Assembly (NCBI RefSeq): GCF_002162375.1
Contig: NZ_CP021425.1
Coordinates: 1,733,501-1,797,500, forward strand
From: Oleiphilus messinensis
GTDB taxonomy: Bacteria > Pseudomonadota > Gammaproteobacteria > Pseudomonadales > Oleiphilaceae
Direction: 5' to 3'
DNA length: 64,000 nucleotides
The first letter of the stretch is position 1; the number at the start of each line of letters is the position of its first letter. The translations under genes were made by a program, and so were the position numbers. The notes below the pieces were generated by a model that had not been told where the DNA came from, did no database searches, and was given only the letters and a program-made list of their open reading frames with translations. This document shows, piece by piece, positions 7,966-17,821 of this stretch.

Positions 7966-10035
7966 TTAATTTGAGGTAGAGCAGGGGGCGGGTATCTGGG
8001 CCGCTTTCAGGTCAGTAAGCAGGGCTTCGAACGCTTCGGGGTCGACCGGTTTACTGTAATAGTAGCCTTGCCCAATGTTACAACCCATTTCGATCAGGTG
8101 GGCTTCCTGTTCTGCGGTTTCAACCCCTTCGGCGATAACACGCATATTCAAACTCTTGCCCAGGTGAATAATGGCTTGAACAATCGAGAAATCCTGTTTG
8201 TTCTCAACCATATCCCAGACAAATTGCTTGTCAATTTTCAACTTATCGACGGGCAGTTGCTTGAGGTAACTCAAGGAGGAATAGCCCGTGCCGAAATCAT
8301 CAACTGCGGTTGAGATTCCTGACTGGTTGATACGGGTCAGAATTTCGATGGCTTTGGTCAGGTTTTCCATGAAGCCGGTTTCGGTGATTTCCACTTCGAG
8401 ATATTGAGCCGCGAGCTGATGTTTTTCCAGTGCTCGGCGAATATCCTCTTCGATGCCTGCATCTTTGAACTGCACGGCGGAGAGGTTTACCGCAATTTTG
8501 ATGTCTAACCCTTTGTCCTGCCAGATTTTCGCCTGTTGGCAGGCGGCATCCAGAACCCAAAGACCGATTTCGATAATGCTGCCGTTATTCTCGGCGATGG
8601 GAATAAAATGATCCGGTGGCACGAAGCCTCGTTCGGGATGAATCCAGCGGATTAAGGCTTCAGCACCTACTATCCTGCCACTTTTATAATCGAGTTGGGG
8701 TTGATAGAGCAGGTGGAATTCATCTTTTCCCAACGCTTCGCTGAGGTCTTTCTCAAGCCGCTTTCGCTCGCGAATTTCACTGTCCACACTGGCAATATAA
8801 AACTGAAACTGGCTGCGCTGCTGGGTTTTCGCGAGCATCATGGTCTGTTCTGATTTTTGCAGTAGTTTGTCCGGGTCTTCGCCGTCATCAGGGAAAATTG
8901 TGATACCAATGGTTGAGTGGACGCTGATGGTCAGTCCATCAATTTCAAACGGCATGTTGATCGCCGCCAACAGCGCTTCCGCCAGTTCCGTCGCTTTGTA
9001 GGCGTTTTCGATGTTGAATTGCACCAGTGCAAACTGATCACTGCCCAGTCTGGCCGAAGCGTGTAACAGGTTGCTGTGTCGTGTGAGACGGGCAGCAAAT
9101 GCCTGGAGCAGTTTATCGCCCAGATTATAACTGTATTGTTCGTTGACGGATTTAAAGTCATCTATACCGCAGCAGAGCACGGCGACTTTTTTGTTCAGTT
9201 TTGCGGCGTCCTGCAGGGTGAGTTGCAGGTGGTTTCTGAACATGAGTCGATTGGGCAAACCGGTTAGTGGATCATAGCGGGACAGTTTAAGAGCCCGCTC
9301 TTCGGCATTTTTCCGTTTCGTCTGGCTTTCCGAAATGCCTTTAAGCAATCGATTGGCGGTTTTGACCCAGATGCCCAGTTCGTCATGCTCGTGGTTATGG
9401 GGGGTAGGGAGGTTGTGTTCACCGGGATCTTTGGGGTCAATGGTGATCAAGGAGCCAATAATTTGTCTGAGGGGTTTGGTGAGCAGGTAGTAATAGACCA
9501 TAAACAGTATCAATGCGAGGATGGAAGCGCGCAGAACCCCTGATGCAAGCACAACCAGAGATCGATCAAGAAAAACTTCTGCAGAGTAAGCCGTGTCAAT
9601 TTTAACCTGCAAAATACCGTACTGAACCGGCTCCGGGATTTCCTTGATCAGTTTGACACTGAAACTGCGTTCATTTTCGAATATCAGGTCGGTAAGCCAT
9701 CGGGATTGGCTTTCTTTAAGTGGACGATGCTTTTCCGCCAGTGGTGTGCCATCCGGGTGCGCGATTATGGCGAGATGAATAGCCCGTTGCTCGAACAGCC
9801 CCTCTACAACCTGCTGAGCCAGTTCAGGATCGATACTGTATACCGCCTGGGTCGCCGCATCCTGAACGACATGCATGAGCTCCAGGGTTTGCTGGTCAAG
9901 TTCATTTTGGGCCCGGTCTGCATCCAGCAAAATTTGTCCAAGGCTGAGAATGATCCCGGCCAACAGGGCAGTAATGATTACCCATCGTAACAGGCGTATG
10001 GATAACCGATTATTGGTTCTTATAATTGCCGGCAT
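7966..10035 (-). CDS. Membrane GGDEF-EAL protein, probable c-di-GMP phosphodiesterase
   Basis: The 689-residue protein has an N-terminal transmembrane helix, a periplasmic segment of about 130 residues, a second helix near residue 170, a HAMP-like linker, then GGDEF and EAL domains. The GGDEF signature is degenerate (GSDQF), so cyclase activity is unlikely. The EAL domain keeps EALIRW, the DDFGTGYSSLSYL loop, KLKIDKQFV and AEGVET. The expected activity is c-di-GMP hydrolysis controlled by a periplasmic signal, with the GGDEF domain perhaps acting as a GTP sensor. It converges with the AraC gene (6 bp between ends). A second c-di-GMP gene, with an intact cyclase motif, lies at 27579-29123. Confidence 0.9.
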   Translation of the reverse strand: MPAIIRTNNRLSIRLLRWVIITALLAGIILSLGQILLDADRAQNELDQQTLELMHVVQDAATQAVYSIDPELAQQVVEGLFEQRAIHLAIIAHPDGTPLAEKHRPLKESQSRWLTDLIFENERSFSVKLIKEIPEPVQYGILQVKIDTAYSAEVFLDRSLVVLASGVLRASILALILFMVYYYLLTKPLRQIIGSLITIDPKDPGEHNLPTPHNHEHDELGIWVKTANRLLKGISESQTKRKNAEERALKLSRYDPLTGLPNRLMFRNHLQLTLQDAAKLNKKVAVLCCGIDDFKSVNEQYSYNLGDKLLQAFAARLTRHSNLLHASARLGSDQFALVQFNIENAYKATELAEALLAAINMPFEIDGLTISVHSTIGITIFPDDGEDPDKLLQKSEQTMMLAKTQQRSQFQFYIASVDSEIRERKRLEKDLSEALGKDEFHLLYQPQLDYKSGRIVGAEALIRWIHPERGFVPPDHFIPIAENNGSIIEIGLWVLDAACQQAKIWQDKGLDIKIAVNLSAVQFKDAGIEEDIRRALEKHQLAAQYLEVEITETGFMENLTKAIEILTRINQSGISTAVDDFGTGYSSLSYLKQLPVDKLKIDKQFVWDMVENKQDFSIVQAIIHLGKSLNMRVIAEGVETAEQEAHLIEMGCNIGQGYYYSKPVDPEAFEALLTDLKAAQIPAPCSTSN

Positions 10036-10275
10036 GTTAAAAGGTTCGTGTCATCATCTCGTTATGGGTGTTGATATTCTTTTTATTCTCGTTCAGCTTT
10101 GGCACTCACATCGTGGTTGTCCGGCACTGAACCGAGTATGAATAAATTGACTATGTATCACCTTTTATCTTTATTTTTTGGAAAAAGCAACTCTGTTGCA
10201 AGTCGTGGGTGGTCTGCGGGCACCCGGCAACGGGCATTCAGGCCCGAACCCGGAGTGCTGCAGATCTCATTGTGA

Positions 10276-13197
10276 TTAAGCGATTTCCAGCCAGTACTCT
10301 GTCGGGGTGATCGACTGCGCCTCAATCTCGACATAGTAGGTTTGTCCCGTGGTCAAACTGCTACTGAAACTCTCGTTTTGCGTTCCGGATGCCGTAGAGC
10401 TGCTGAGCAGTATCCCGGAATTATTGTACAGGTGCAGGTCGGCGTCGGCACTGAGAAACTGCAATTCAAAGTCCCACACCCGTGACTCATCGACCTGAAA
10501 GGAGTAAAAATCCGATGAGTCGCTGTTGACCCCGATGGTTCCGGTGATCGGCGAGAATGTGTCACCCAGCGCTCTGGCGTTATCGAAATTGTTTCCGGCA
10601 TCGCCGCTGAAGTTCCCCAGAAGATCCGCATCGGTATCCTGGCGCAGGAATATGTTCAGCTCGTATTGGCTGGCATTGTCGTCAACGGTATCAACAACAA
10701 TATAGCGAGTCACCTCCTGATTGTTGGGGACATCCACCCGGTCGGAAATGCTTTCCTGATTGGTGCTGGTTTTGGTAGAGCTGTCCAGGAGTGAACCGGT
10801 TTTATCATACAGGTAGAGATCCAGATTTTCGGTATGTCCTGACAGGGTAATACTGAGGGTGCCAGAGATCGGCGTATCGATACGGTACCAGTCCACCCCA
10901 TCGGAATCGTCTTTTCCGAAACCGACAATGCCATCAATTTCAGACAAATAGCTGACTTCTGCAGCACTGGCCAGGCTGTTTCCGGCGTCTCCAATACTCA
11001 GGTTATTATCGTAGTCCCGTGTTGAATCAATAATGTCCGGCGTGGTTTCGGCGGAAATGGATTCAAAGGTCCCGAAATCATCCACCCAGGAGATCGTGAA
11101 ACCGATACTGGCGCCGACATCCTGTTGGGTCAGCGTGTAGTTAAGATCTGTTGCACCCGAGATCGCTTGCCCGTCGCGATACCAGCGGTAGCCGAATTCC
11201 CCCAGCCCGTCATCGTCGGTAATCGAATCGCGACCAAAGGCAGATAGGCGCTGATCCTCTATCGGAAAACCGAGTATGGAGATTGTACCCTCGGGATCAT
11301 CATTCACATTCAGTACCGATTCTGTTGCAGTACTGGTAAGGGATTCAAACGTGCCGTTCTGGTCGGTGTAACTGACCGTGACGGTCATGCTTTTATCAAC
11401 ATCGTCATCACCCAGTTTGTAGGTGCTGCTGGTGGCCCCTTTAACCTCCGTACCATCGCGATACCATTGATAGCTGAACGTACCCAGACCATCGCCATCG
11501 GATATGTTGTCCACGAAAGCGAGTAAACTGACATTCTCTGTGGCCGAGCCCTGAATGACAACATTCCCTTCCGGGGCGTCATTCTCATTCGTAACCACGG
11601 CGGTTGATTCACTTCTCAATGTTTCTTCAGTGCCGTGGCCATCTTCATACTTCACTACGACGGACAAAGTACTACCGACATCTTCGTCTTCCAGTGTGTA
11701 AGTGCTGCTTTTCGCGTCGCTGATGACTTCTCCGTCACGTAACCAGGTGTAGAAGAAGGTTCCCAAGCCATCATCATCTGTGACGCCATCCATATCGGCT
11801 GTTAACACGCTGCCTTCGGAGGCTGTACCAGTGATGACCAGATCGCCAACGGGATCATCGTTGATATTATCGACTTCACTGGTGACATCACTGCTGACGG
11901 CCTCAGTGTTGCCTTTGCCATCGGTATAGCTGACGGTTACATTGATGTTGGCATCCACATCATCATCCGTCAGGGTATAGCTGGCCTCCGTTGCGCCTTC
12001 GATAAGGTTTCCGTTGCGATTCCATTGATAGCTGAACTCGCCCAGTCCATCTGCATCGCTGATTTCATCGGTATCGACCGTTAATGTCGAATCTTCGATG
12101 GCACTACCGGAGATAGCTGGTTTACCTTCCGGCTCCGTGTTGCTGTTGTCGGCATTTACTACCGCGCTGGTGAACACCTCCTGGGTACCGTGGCCGTCAA
12201 GATAGCGCACTTGAACACTGATATCCGCATCCAGATCCGCTGTGGTGAGGGTGTATTGCCCACTGGTCGCATTGGAAATTGCCGCACCGTCACGAAGCCA
12301 CTGGAAACTGAAATCGCCCAAACCGTCCGCATCGGAAATGTTGTCAATATTGGCGGTTAGCGTATTGTTTTCACTGAATTGTCCTTCAATGACCGGACTT
12401 CCGGAGGGGTTGTCGTTAATGTTGTTAATGGTTGCGGTGCTGTCGCTCAGCGTGACTGTTTCACTATCGGTACTCTGATAGGTCACCTGGACGGCGATGA
12501 TCGTGCCAACGTCTGCATCACCCAACACATAGGTGGTACCGGTTTCGCCTGTAACCGGGGTATTGTCACGGAGCCATTGAATCTGAAAGTCATTGCTGGC
12601 GGCATTGTCAATGACGCCGAGATCAATTGACAGTGTCTGGTTTTCGATTGCGCTACCGGAAATGGAAAGTGTGCCGGTATTGGCTTGCTCAGATAAAAAG
12701 GTATCGACCAATGTTGTCGTCGATGTCGTCTCCAGTGTGACTTGATCCATCAGAGCGCGTGCCTGATCCGCTGCATCGCTGCTGGAATAGTCAAAGTCTG
12801 ATGCGGGCACCCGGATCGTGAAATAGGTTGCGGCTTCGACTTTTTTATTGATTAAATCAAGGTCTTCATTTTGCGCACCGGACAGTATTTGCAGGGTGAT
12901 ATCCTGCAGTGTCAGCTCGCCACTGTTGAGGAACTGCAGATAGAAATCGAGCCCGGCTTGATCGGGTTCCCGATTTAATAGTTGCAGATAGACATTATTG
13001 ATCAGTGCTTCATTATCGAGATTGCCATAGCGCTCAAGAAATTCGGTGGAGTTTCCGAAATCTTGAATGATATTGGCCAGGTCGCCGCCGCTTGCGTCAA
13101 GTACCCCTATCCAGTAAGCCCATCCATCCGGATCTGCAGGGCGTCCGTAGTAGGCAATATAAGCTTGTTGTACGAGTTCTGTGCTGGGAACTGCCAT
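10276..13197 (-). CDS. DUF4214 / Ig-like repeat / PPC-domain surface protein
   Basis: The 973-residue acidic protein starts with two DUF4214-like units (YIAYYGRPADPDGWAYW, then YLQLLNREPDQAGLDFYL), found at the ends of many secreted repeat proteins. Six repeats of about 90 residues follow (roughly 175-750). Each has a (S/T)DxDGLGxFxYxWxRDG core and a YTLxxxDV-type segment. Two PPC-like domains close the protein (about 760-870 and 885-973), with DWYRI/DFYSF and LDLYLYD/ADLHLYN motifs. There is no classical signal peptide and no RTX nonapeptides. Such N-termini occur in proteins with non-Sec export, so secretion is inferred rather than shown. No secretion genes lie nearby. Likely role: adhesin or extracellular matrix protein. 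Confidence 0.8.
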   Translation of the reverse strand: MAVPSTELVQQAYIAYYGRPADPDGWAYWIGVLDASGGDLANIIQDFGNSTEFLERYGNLDNEALINNVYLQLLNREPDQAGLDFYLQFLNSGELTLQDITLQILSGAQNEDLDLINKKVEAATYFTIRVPASDFDYSSSDAADQARALMDQVTLETTSTTTLVDTFLSEQANTGTLSISGSAIENQTLSIDLGVIDNAASNDFQIQWLRDNTPVTGETGTTYVLGDADVGTIIAVQVTYQSTDSETVTLSDSTATINNINDNPSGSPVIEGQFSENNTLTANIDNISDADGLGDFSFQWLRDGAAISNATSGQYTLTTADLDADISVQVRYLDGHGTQEVFTSAVVNADNSNTEPEGKPAISGSAIEDSTLTVDTDEISDADGLGEFSYQWNRNGNLIEGATEASYTLTDDDVDANINVTVSYTDGKGNTEAVSSDVTSEVDNINDDPVGDLVITGTASEGSVLTADMDGVTDDDGLGTFFYTWLRDGEVISDAKSSTYTLEDEDVGSTLSVVVKYEDGHGTEETLRSESTAVVTNENDAPEGNVVIQGSATENVSLLAFVDNISDGDGLGTFSYQWYRDGTEVKGATSSTYKLGDDDVDKSMTVTVSYTDQNGTFESLTSTATESVLNVNDDPEGTISILGFPIEDQRLSAFGRDSITDDDGLGEFGYRWYRDGQAISGATDLNYTLTQQDVGASIGFTISWVDDFGTFESISAETTPDIIDSTRDYDNNLSIGDAGNSLASAAEVSYLSEIDGIVGFGKDDSDGVDWYRIDTPISGTLSITLSGHTENLDLYLYDKTGSLLDSSTKTSTNQESISDRVDVPNNQEVTRYIVVDTVDDNASQYELNIFLRQDTDADLLGNFSGDAGNNFDNARALGDTFSPITGTIGVNSDSSDFYSFQVDESRVWDFELQFLSADADLHLYNNSGILLSSSTASGTQNESFSSSLTTGQTYYVEIEAQSITPTEYWLEIA

Positions 13198-13472
13198 GGG
13201 AATTCACTCCGTTACTGTGATTTTTTCCAGAAATTAAGCAGGCGCGAGTCTAAAGGGAAGTTAACTTCGGCTTAATAAACGCTTTCTTATTTTTCAAGGA
13301 TATACAGGGATGAGCTAAGACGCTAATTTTAATTTCAAAAACCCTGGACACAGGTGCGAGTACCGCCTCATATTGGCAATCCACTGCAACAATCTGCTAC
13401 CTTAGTGTTTACACCCGGTTATTAGGGTCCAGCCTAACCCGCCGGAAATGCGTCTGATAGTGGAGGGATGCC

Positions 13473-14933
13473 ATGCCTCTTTCGGGATTGAATAACCCGT
13501 CTTTGTTGCAACAACAATGTTTCATTAATGGTCAGTGGGTCGATGCTGATAATGGTGAAACAATTCCAGTTTCCAACCCGGCTAACCGTGAAATCATTGC
13601 CCATGTGCCTCGAATGGGGAGCGCGGAAACCGAACGAGCCATCGCTGCGGCGAATACCGCCTTTCCTCAGTGGCGAGATCTGACGGCGGTTGAACGTAGT
13701 CGAGTTTTGAATCGTTGGTATGAATTGATGATGGCCAATCAGGAAGATCTGGCCCGGATTATGACATTGGAGCAAGGTAAACCGCTCGCCGAATCCCGGG
13801 GAGAAATTGCCTACGCGGCGGCGTTCTTGCAATGGTTTGCAGAAGAGTCACGACGAGCCTATGGCGAAACCATACCGGGAGCGAAGCCCGGACAACATAT
13901 TGTTGTGATTACCCAGCCTATTGGTGTAACCGCGGCGATCACGCCCTGGAATTTCCCGGCAGCGATGATTACGCGCAAGGCCGGGGCGGCCTTGGCTGCT
14001 GGTTGTACCATGGTCGTTAAACCCGCTTCGGAAACACCGCTTTCTGCATTGGCTCTGGCCAAATTAGGAGCCGAAGCGGGCTTGCCACCGGGTACTCTCA
14101 ATGTTTTAACAGGTTCCGCGACGGCAATCGGGGGCGCCATTACGGGCAGTGATATCGTCCGCAAAGTCAGCTTTACCGGTTCCACAGAGGTCGGCAGTAA
14201 ACTGATGGCGCAAAGTGCTCGACACATTCAAAAAATCTCGATGGAACTGGGCGGTAATGCGCCTTTTATCGTGTTTGATGATGCTAATCTGGATGCCGCC
14301 GTTGAGGGGGCAATGGCGTCTAAATTTCGTAATACCGGGCAAACCTGTGTCTGCGTAAATCGCTTTCTGGTTCAGCGCGATGTGCACGATGCTTTCATCG
14401 CCAAGTTTAAAAATGCAATTGACGGTTTGGTTGTCGGTGATGGCATGGATGAGGGCGTGACTCAATCCGCACTGATAAATCAGGCCGCAGCGGACAAGGT
14501 GAATGAACATTTGCAGGATGCCCTGGCAAAAGGGGCAACGCTCGTGTCCGGCGGGGACGCTCACCCGTTGGGGGCGCAATTTGTGCAACCTGCGCTGATC
14601 ACAGACGTAACGCCTGAAATGCAGTTGTGTCATGAGGAAACCTTTGGTCCTTTGGCGGCCGTGATTCCTTTTGATACCGAAGAGGAGGCAATTCAAATCG
14701 CAAATGATACCCCGTTCGGATTGGCGGCCTATTTTTACAGCGACAATGTGCATCGGGTGTGGCGTGTGGCAGAAGCCCTCGAGAGTGGCATGGTCGGGAT
14801 TAACGAGGGCATAATTTCCAATCCCGCAGCACCCTTTGGTGGTGTCAAGGCCTCGGGTCTGGGGCGTGAAGGTTCGCACGAGGGGATGGCTGAATTTATG
14901 GAGCAAAAATATCTTTGTATGGGGAGTATTTGA
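13473..14933 (+). CDS. gabD: NAD(P)-dependent succinate-semialdehyde dehydrogenase
   Basis: The 486-residue ALDH-family enzyme has WNFPAAMITRKAGAALAAG (cofactor site), catalytic Glu258 in MELGGNAPF and nucleophile Cys292 in GQTCVC, spaced 34 residues apart as in the family. The N-terminus (CFINGQWVDADNGETIPVSNPA) and C-terminus (GINEGIISNPAAPFGGVKASG) are typical of GabD, which oxidises succinate semialdehyde to succinate. A strong GGAGGG lies just upstream of the ATG. It opens a six-gene run on the + strand that includes a GABA-type aminotransferase, which fits a GabT-GabD route. Related semialdehydes such as glutarate semialdehyde remain possible substrates. Confidence 0.9.
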   Translation: MPLSGLNNPSLLQQQCFINGQWVDADNGETIPVSNPANREIIAHVPRMGSAETERAIAAANTAFPQWRDLTAVERSRVLNRWYELMMANQEDLARIMTLEQGKPLAESRGEIAYAAAFLQWFAEESRRAYGETIPGAKPGQHIVVITQPIGVTAAITPWNFPAAMITRKAGAALAAGCTMVVKPASETPLSALALAKLGAEAGLPPGTLNVLTGSATAIGGAITGSDIVRKVSFTGSTEVGSKLMAQSARHIQKISMELGGNAPFIVFDDANLDAAVEGAMASKFRNTGQTCVCVNRFLVQRDVHDAFIAKFKNAIDGLVVGDGMDEGVTQSALINQAAADKVNEHLQDALAKGATLVSGGDAHPLGAQFVQPALITDVTPEMQLCHEETFGPLAAVIPFDTEEEAIQIANDTPFGLAAYFYSDNVHRVWRVAEALESGMVGINEGIISNPAAPFGGVKASGLGREGSHEGMAEFMEQKYLCMGSI

Positions 14934-15038
14934 GCCAGGGTGAAATCATACCCCTGCGATAGTAAGAGATAACCCGTTTAGGCGCGCCGAAGTGATGATA
15001 TACCGGCGCTTTCGATTTGATCGACAGCAGGAGATTTG

Positions 15039-16274
15039 ATGATGAATCAAGGCAAGCGCTGGCGAATAGGCGTTTTACCCGGAGATGGGATCGGCACCGA
15101 AGTCGTTTCCGCAACGATGCAGGTGCTTGAGCTGCTCCGGGATCGTTTCGAGCTGGGTCTGGATTGGCAGGAGCTGCCTTGGCCGAGTACAGCCTGGCAT
15201 CAGCACCATGGCGAGATGATGCCTGCGGATGCGCTTGAGCAGGTTCGAAAATACGACGCGCTCTTGCTGGGGGCGCTGGGCGATCCGGGGCCTCTGAGTG
15301 ATGTCGGCCGTTACCGGCTTTCAGACGGGGACTCCTTGGCTCCGCTACTAACCTTTCGCAAAGGGCTGGATCTCTGGGCCTGTGAACGGCCCGCAAGATT
15401 GTTATCGGGTGCCCCCCAGTACCTGGCCGATCCTCGCGCCCGCGAGGTGGACATGCTGGTGGTGCGGGAAAACAGTGAAGGCGAGTATGTCAATCAGGGC
15501 GGGCGATTGCATCGTGGTACACCTTTTGAAATCGCGACCCAGGTCGAAGTTTTCACCCGTGCGGGCACAGAGCGTTTAATCCGGCATGGTTTCCAGCGTG
15601 CCAGGCAGCGCCTGGCCGAACGTCAGCAATCGGGGGACCCCCCGAAACAATACCGGGACACGGTTCGCGATGCACCTCGACGGGATTATCACGCACAGGT
15701 CTGCCTCATAACAAAGCGTAACGCATTGCCCCATTGGGGGGAGTTGTACACGGAAGTGTTTCAATCTGTTGCGTGTGAGTTTCCGGAAATAGCAACCCAT
15801 CATGAGCTGATTGATGCGGCATGCATGAAATTTGTGCAGTCCCCATGGGTGTTTGACGTGGTTATCGCCAGTAATCTGCAAGGGGATATCCTGACTGACC
15901 TTGCCGCTGTGCTATCCGGTGGCATGGGCGTTGCACCGTCTTGTAACATCAACCCTGATCGGCGAGATGTTCCGGCACTCTTTGAACCAACCCATGGCAG
16001 TGCGCCGGATATTGTTAAACAAGGCATAGCAGATCCCAGAGCGATGATGTTGACTGCCGCGATGATGTTAGCCTGGCTGGGGGTGGAAGATGAGCGCTGT
16101 GCCCTTGCCGCAAAACGGGTTGAGTGGGCCGTGCAGCAGGATTTACTGAACCAGAAAACGGATCGTGCCGGGCAGTTTGAGCGTGGTGGACCGGGTTCTC
16201 CGCGATCGACTGCCGATATTCTGGAATGCGTGCTGACGTTGATAGCAAGTCCCGAGTCAAAAATAGAAAAGTAG
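15039..16274 (+). CDS. Isocitrate/isopropylmalate-type dehydrogenase, tartrate/D-malate class
   Basis: Start ATG 15039, the first of two consecutive ATGs, with CAGGAGA upstream. The N-terminus IGVLPGDGIGTEVV and the C-terminal GSAPDIVKQGIADPRAMMLTAAMML are hallmarks of beta-decarboxylating dehydrogenases. The substrate-loop REN(S)EGEY (VVRENSEGEY) matches the tartrate/D-malate dehydrogenase subgroup rather than LeuB, and metal-binding Asp residues sit in SNLQGDILTDLAA. The length (about 411) exceeds the usual roughly 360 because of an inserted segment after residue 180 (RQQSGDPPKQYRDTVRDAPRR). Expected reaction: NAD-dependent oxidation or decarboxylation of a malate-like acid. It sits 105 bp after gabD in the catabolic run. 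Confidence 0.8.
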   Translation: MMNQGKRWRIGVLPGDGIGTEVVSATMQVLELLRDRFELGLDWQELPWPSTAWHQHHGEMMPADALEQVRKYDALLLGALGDPGPLSDVGRYRLSDGDSLAPLLTFRKGLDLWACERPARLLSGAPQYLADPRAREVDMLVVRENSEGEYVNQGGRLHRGTPFEIATQVEVFTRAGTERLIRHGFQRARQRLAERQQSGDPPKQYRDTVRDAPRRDYHAQVCLITKRNALPHWGELYTEVFQSVACEFPEIATHHELIDAACMKFVQSPWVFDVVIASNLQGDILTDLAAVLSGGMGVAPSCNINPDRRDVPALFEPTHGSAPDIVKQGIADPRAMMLTAAMMLAWLGVEDERCALAAKRVEWAVQQDLLNQKTDRAGQFERGGPGSPRSTADILECVLTLIASPESKIEK

Positions 16275-16510
16275 TCGTGCCAAGGCAGAAATCCCAAGGC
16301 CGTAGTTCGAGTCAAAGAATGCAAGTTAAAGAGTGCATGCCGGAAATACGCAAGGAATGCCGGTAACGAGCGTAACAGATTCAACGCCATTCGCAATGAA
16401 TCGGCTGCAAGTAGTCCGTACTGTTCGCAATGAACGTACACGCAATCACGGGTGTCCGGGTGAGGGTTGTTTCGGACACAACTAAAAAAGTATCAGAGGA
16501 GTTTATTCCG

Positions 16511-17821
16511 ATGAGTCACTTATCGCCATTGTTGCAACAATCGAGTCAAATTACTGCCCATCGAGGGCAGGGATCCTATCTGTTCGATCAGAACGGCAAA
16601 GCTTATCTTGATTTCACATCCGGTATCGGTGTGACCAGCACAGGTCATTGTCATCCGAGGGTGGTTGCCGCCGCACAGGAGCAAGTTGGACAACTGATCC
16701 ACGGTCAGTACACCACGGTTAAACACCCCAAGTTGATGGCACTGGCAGATGCTCTGGCAGAAGTGCTGCCGGATCAAATTGATTCGGTTGCATTTTCCAA
16801 TTCCGGTTCAGAATCGGTTGAAGCCGCGATCCGGCTTGCACGCCACGCGACCGGGCGCGCCAATATTGTCGCTTTTCAAGGGGGCTTTCATGGCCGAACT
16901 TTAGGGGCGGCCTCTCTGACCACTTCCGTTGCAAAGGTCAGAACCGGATTTCACCCGATGATGGCGGGTGTTGTCATCGCTCCCTTTCCCCATTGTTATC
17001 GTTTTGGTTGGGATGAGGAGAAAACCTCAGAATTTTGCCTTAATGAACTTGATCAGATCTTTCTGGGTCAATCCGCACCCACAGACACCGCTGCGCTTTT
17101 TATCGAACCGGTTCAGGGCGAGTATGGCTATTACCCGGCGACCCAGGCCTTTATGCAGGGGTTGCGGGAGCGATGTGATCAGTACGGGATACTATTGGTT
17201 TGCGATGAAATACAGGCGGGCTTCGGGCGTACCGGCAAGTTTTGGAGTCTGGAGCACTTTGGTGTTCAACCCGATATTGTGATTACAGCGAAAGGGTTAG
17301 CCAGTGGTTTTCCGATCTCTGCGATCGGAGCATCCGAGTCGCTAATGGCTAAAGCGCTTCCCGGTTCCCAAGGTGGGACCTATGGCGCTAATGCAGTTGC
17401 CTGCGCTGCTGCGTTGGCCACGATCGCGGTGATTCGGGAGGAGGGGCTGGTCGAAAATGCGCAACATCAAGGGATCTATCTCGAACAAAAACTCAACGCT
17501 ATTCAGGAGCGCTTTTCATTTGTTGCGGATATCCGTGGCTTAGGCTTAATGCGCGGCATGGAAATTAATGATGACCTGGGCAAGCCCTCTGGGGCCCGGG
17601 CTGACTTACTGGTCAAAGCCAGTGAAAAGCGTGGTCTGCTGCTGTTGCGTTGTGGCTCCCACGGGCAGGTTGTCCGCTGGTTACCACCCTTGGTGGTGAC
17701 CGAAAAAGAAATTGATGAGGCCATTGCCTTGTTCAGTGATGCTCTGGAAGAGATTGAGGAAGTTGAAGAGTCACAAGAGCGGTTATGGATAAGGATCACG
17801 GATGATGCAGATCACTCATAA
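16511..17821 (+). CDS. Class III aminotransferase, 4-aminobutyrate aminotransferase-like
   Basis: I start at ATG 16511 (MSHLSPLLQQ) with AGAGGAG about 10 bp upstream; an in-frame 27-residue extension reaches 16430 but is not conserved-looking. PLP-fold motifs: NSGSESVEAAIRLAR, GGFHGRT, the CDEIQAGFGRTGKF loop, and Schiff-base Lys261 in TAKGLASGFP. The family moves omega-amino groups to 2-oxoglutarate. With gabD upstream, GABA to succinate semialdehyde is the most likely reaction; acetylornithine-type substrates are an alternative. About 236 bp separate it from the dehydrogenase upstream, with a few short imperfect repeats but no clear terminator. Its 3' end overlaps the next gene by 20 bp. 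Confidence 0.85.
   Translation: MSHLSPLLQQSSQITAHRGQGSYLFDQNGKAYLDFTSGIGVTSTGHCHPRVVAAAQEQVGQLIHGQYTTVKHPKLMALADALAEVLPDQIDSVAFSNSGSESVEAAIRLARHATGRANIVAFQGGFHGRTLGAASLTTSVAKVRTGFHPMMAGVVIAPFPHCYRFGWDEEKTSEFCLNELDQIFLGQSAPTDTAALFIEPVQGEYGYYPATQAFMQGLRERCDQYGILLVCDEIQAGFGRTGKFWSLEHFGVQPDIVITAKGLASGFPISAIGASESLMAKALPGSQGGTYGANAVACAAALATIAVIREEGLVENAQHQGIYLEQKLNAIQERFSFVADIRGLGLMRGMEINDDLGKPSGARADLLVKASEKRGLLLLRCGSHGQVVRWLPPLVVTEKEIDEAIALFSDALEEIEEVEESQERLWIRITDDADHS

Noticed and set aside
14106-14906. 266-codon frame opposite gabD
   Set aside because: Antisense shadow of a conserved ALDH gene; composition reflects the codon pattern of the real gene.
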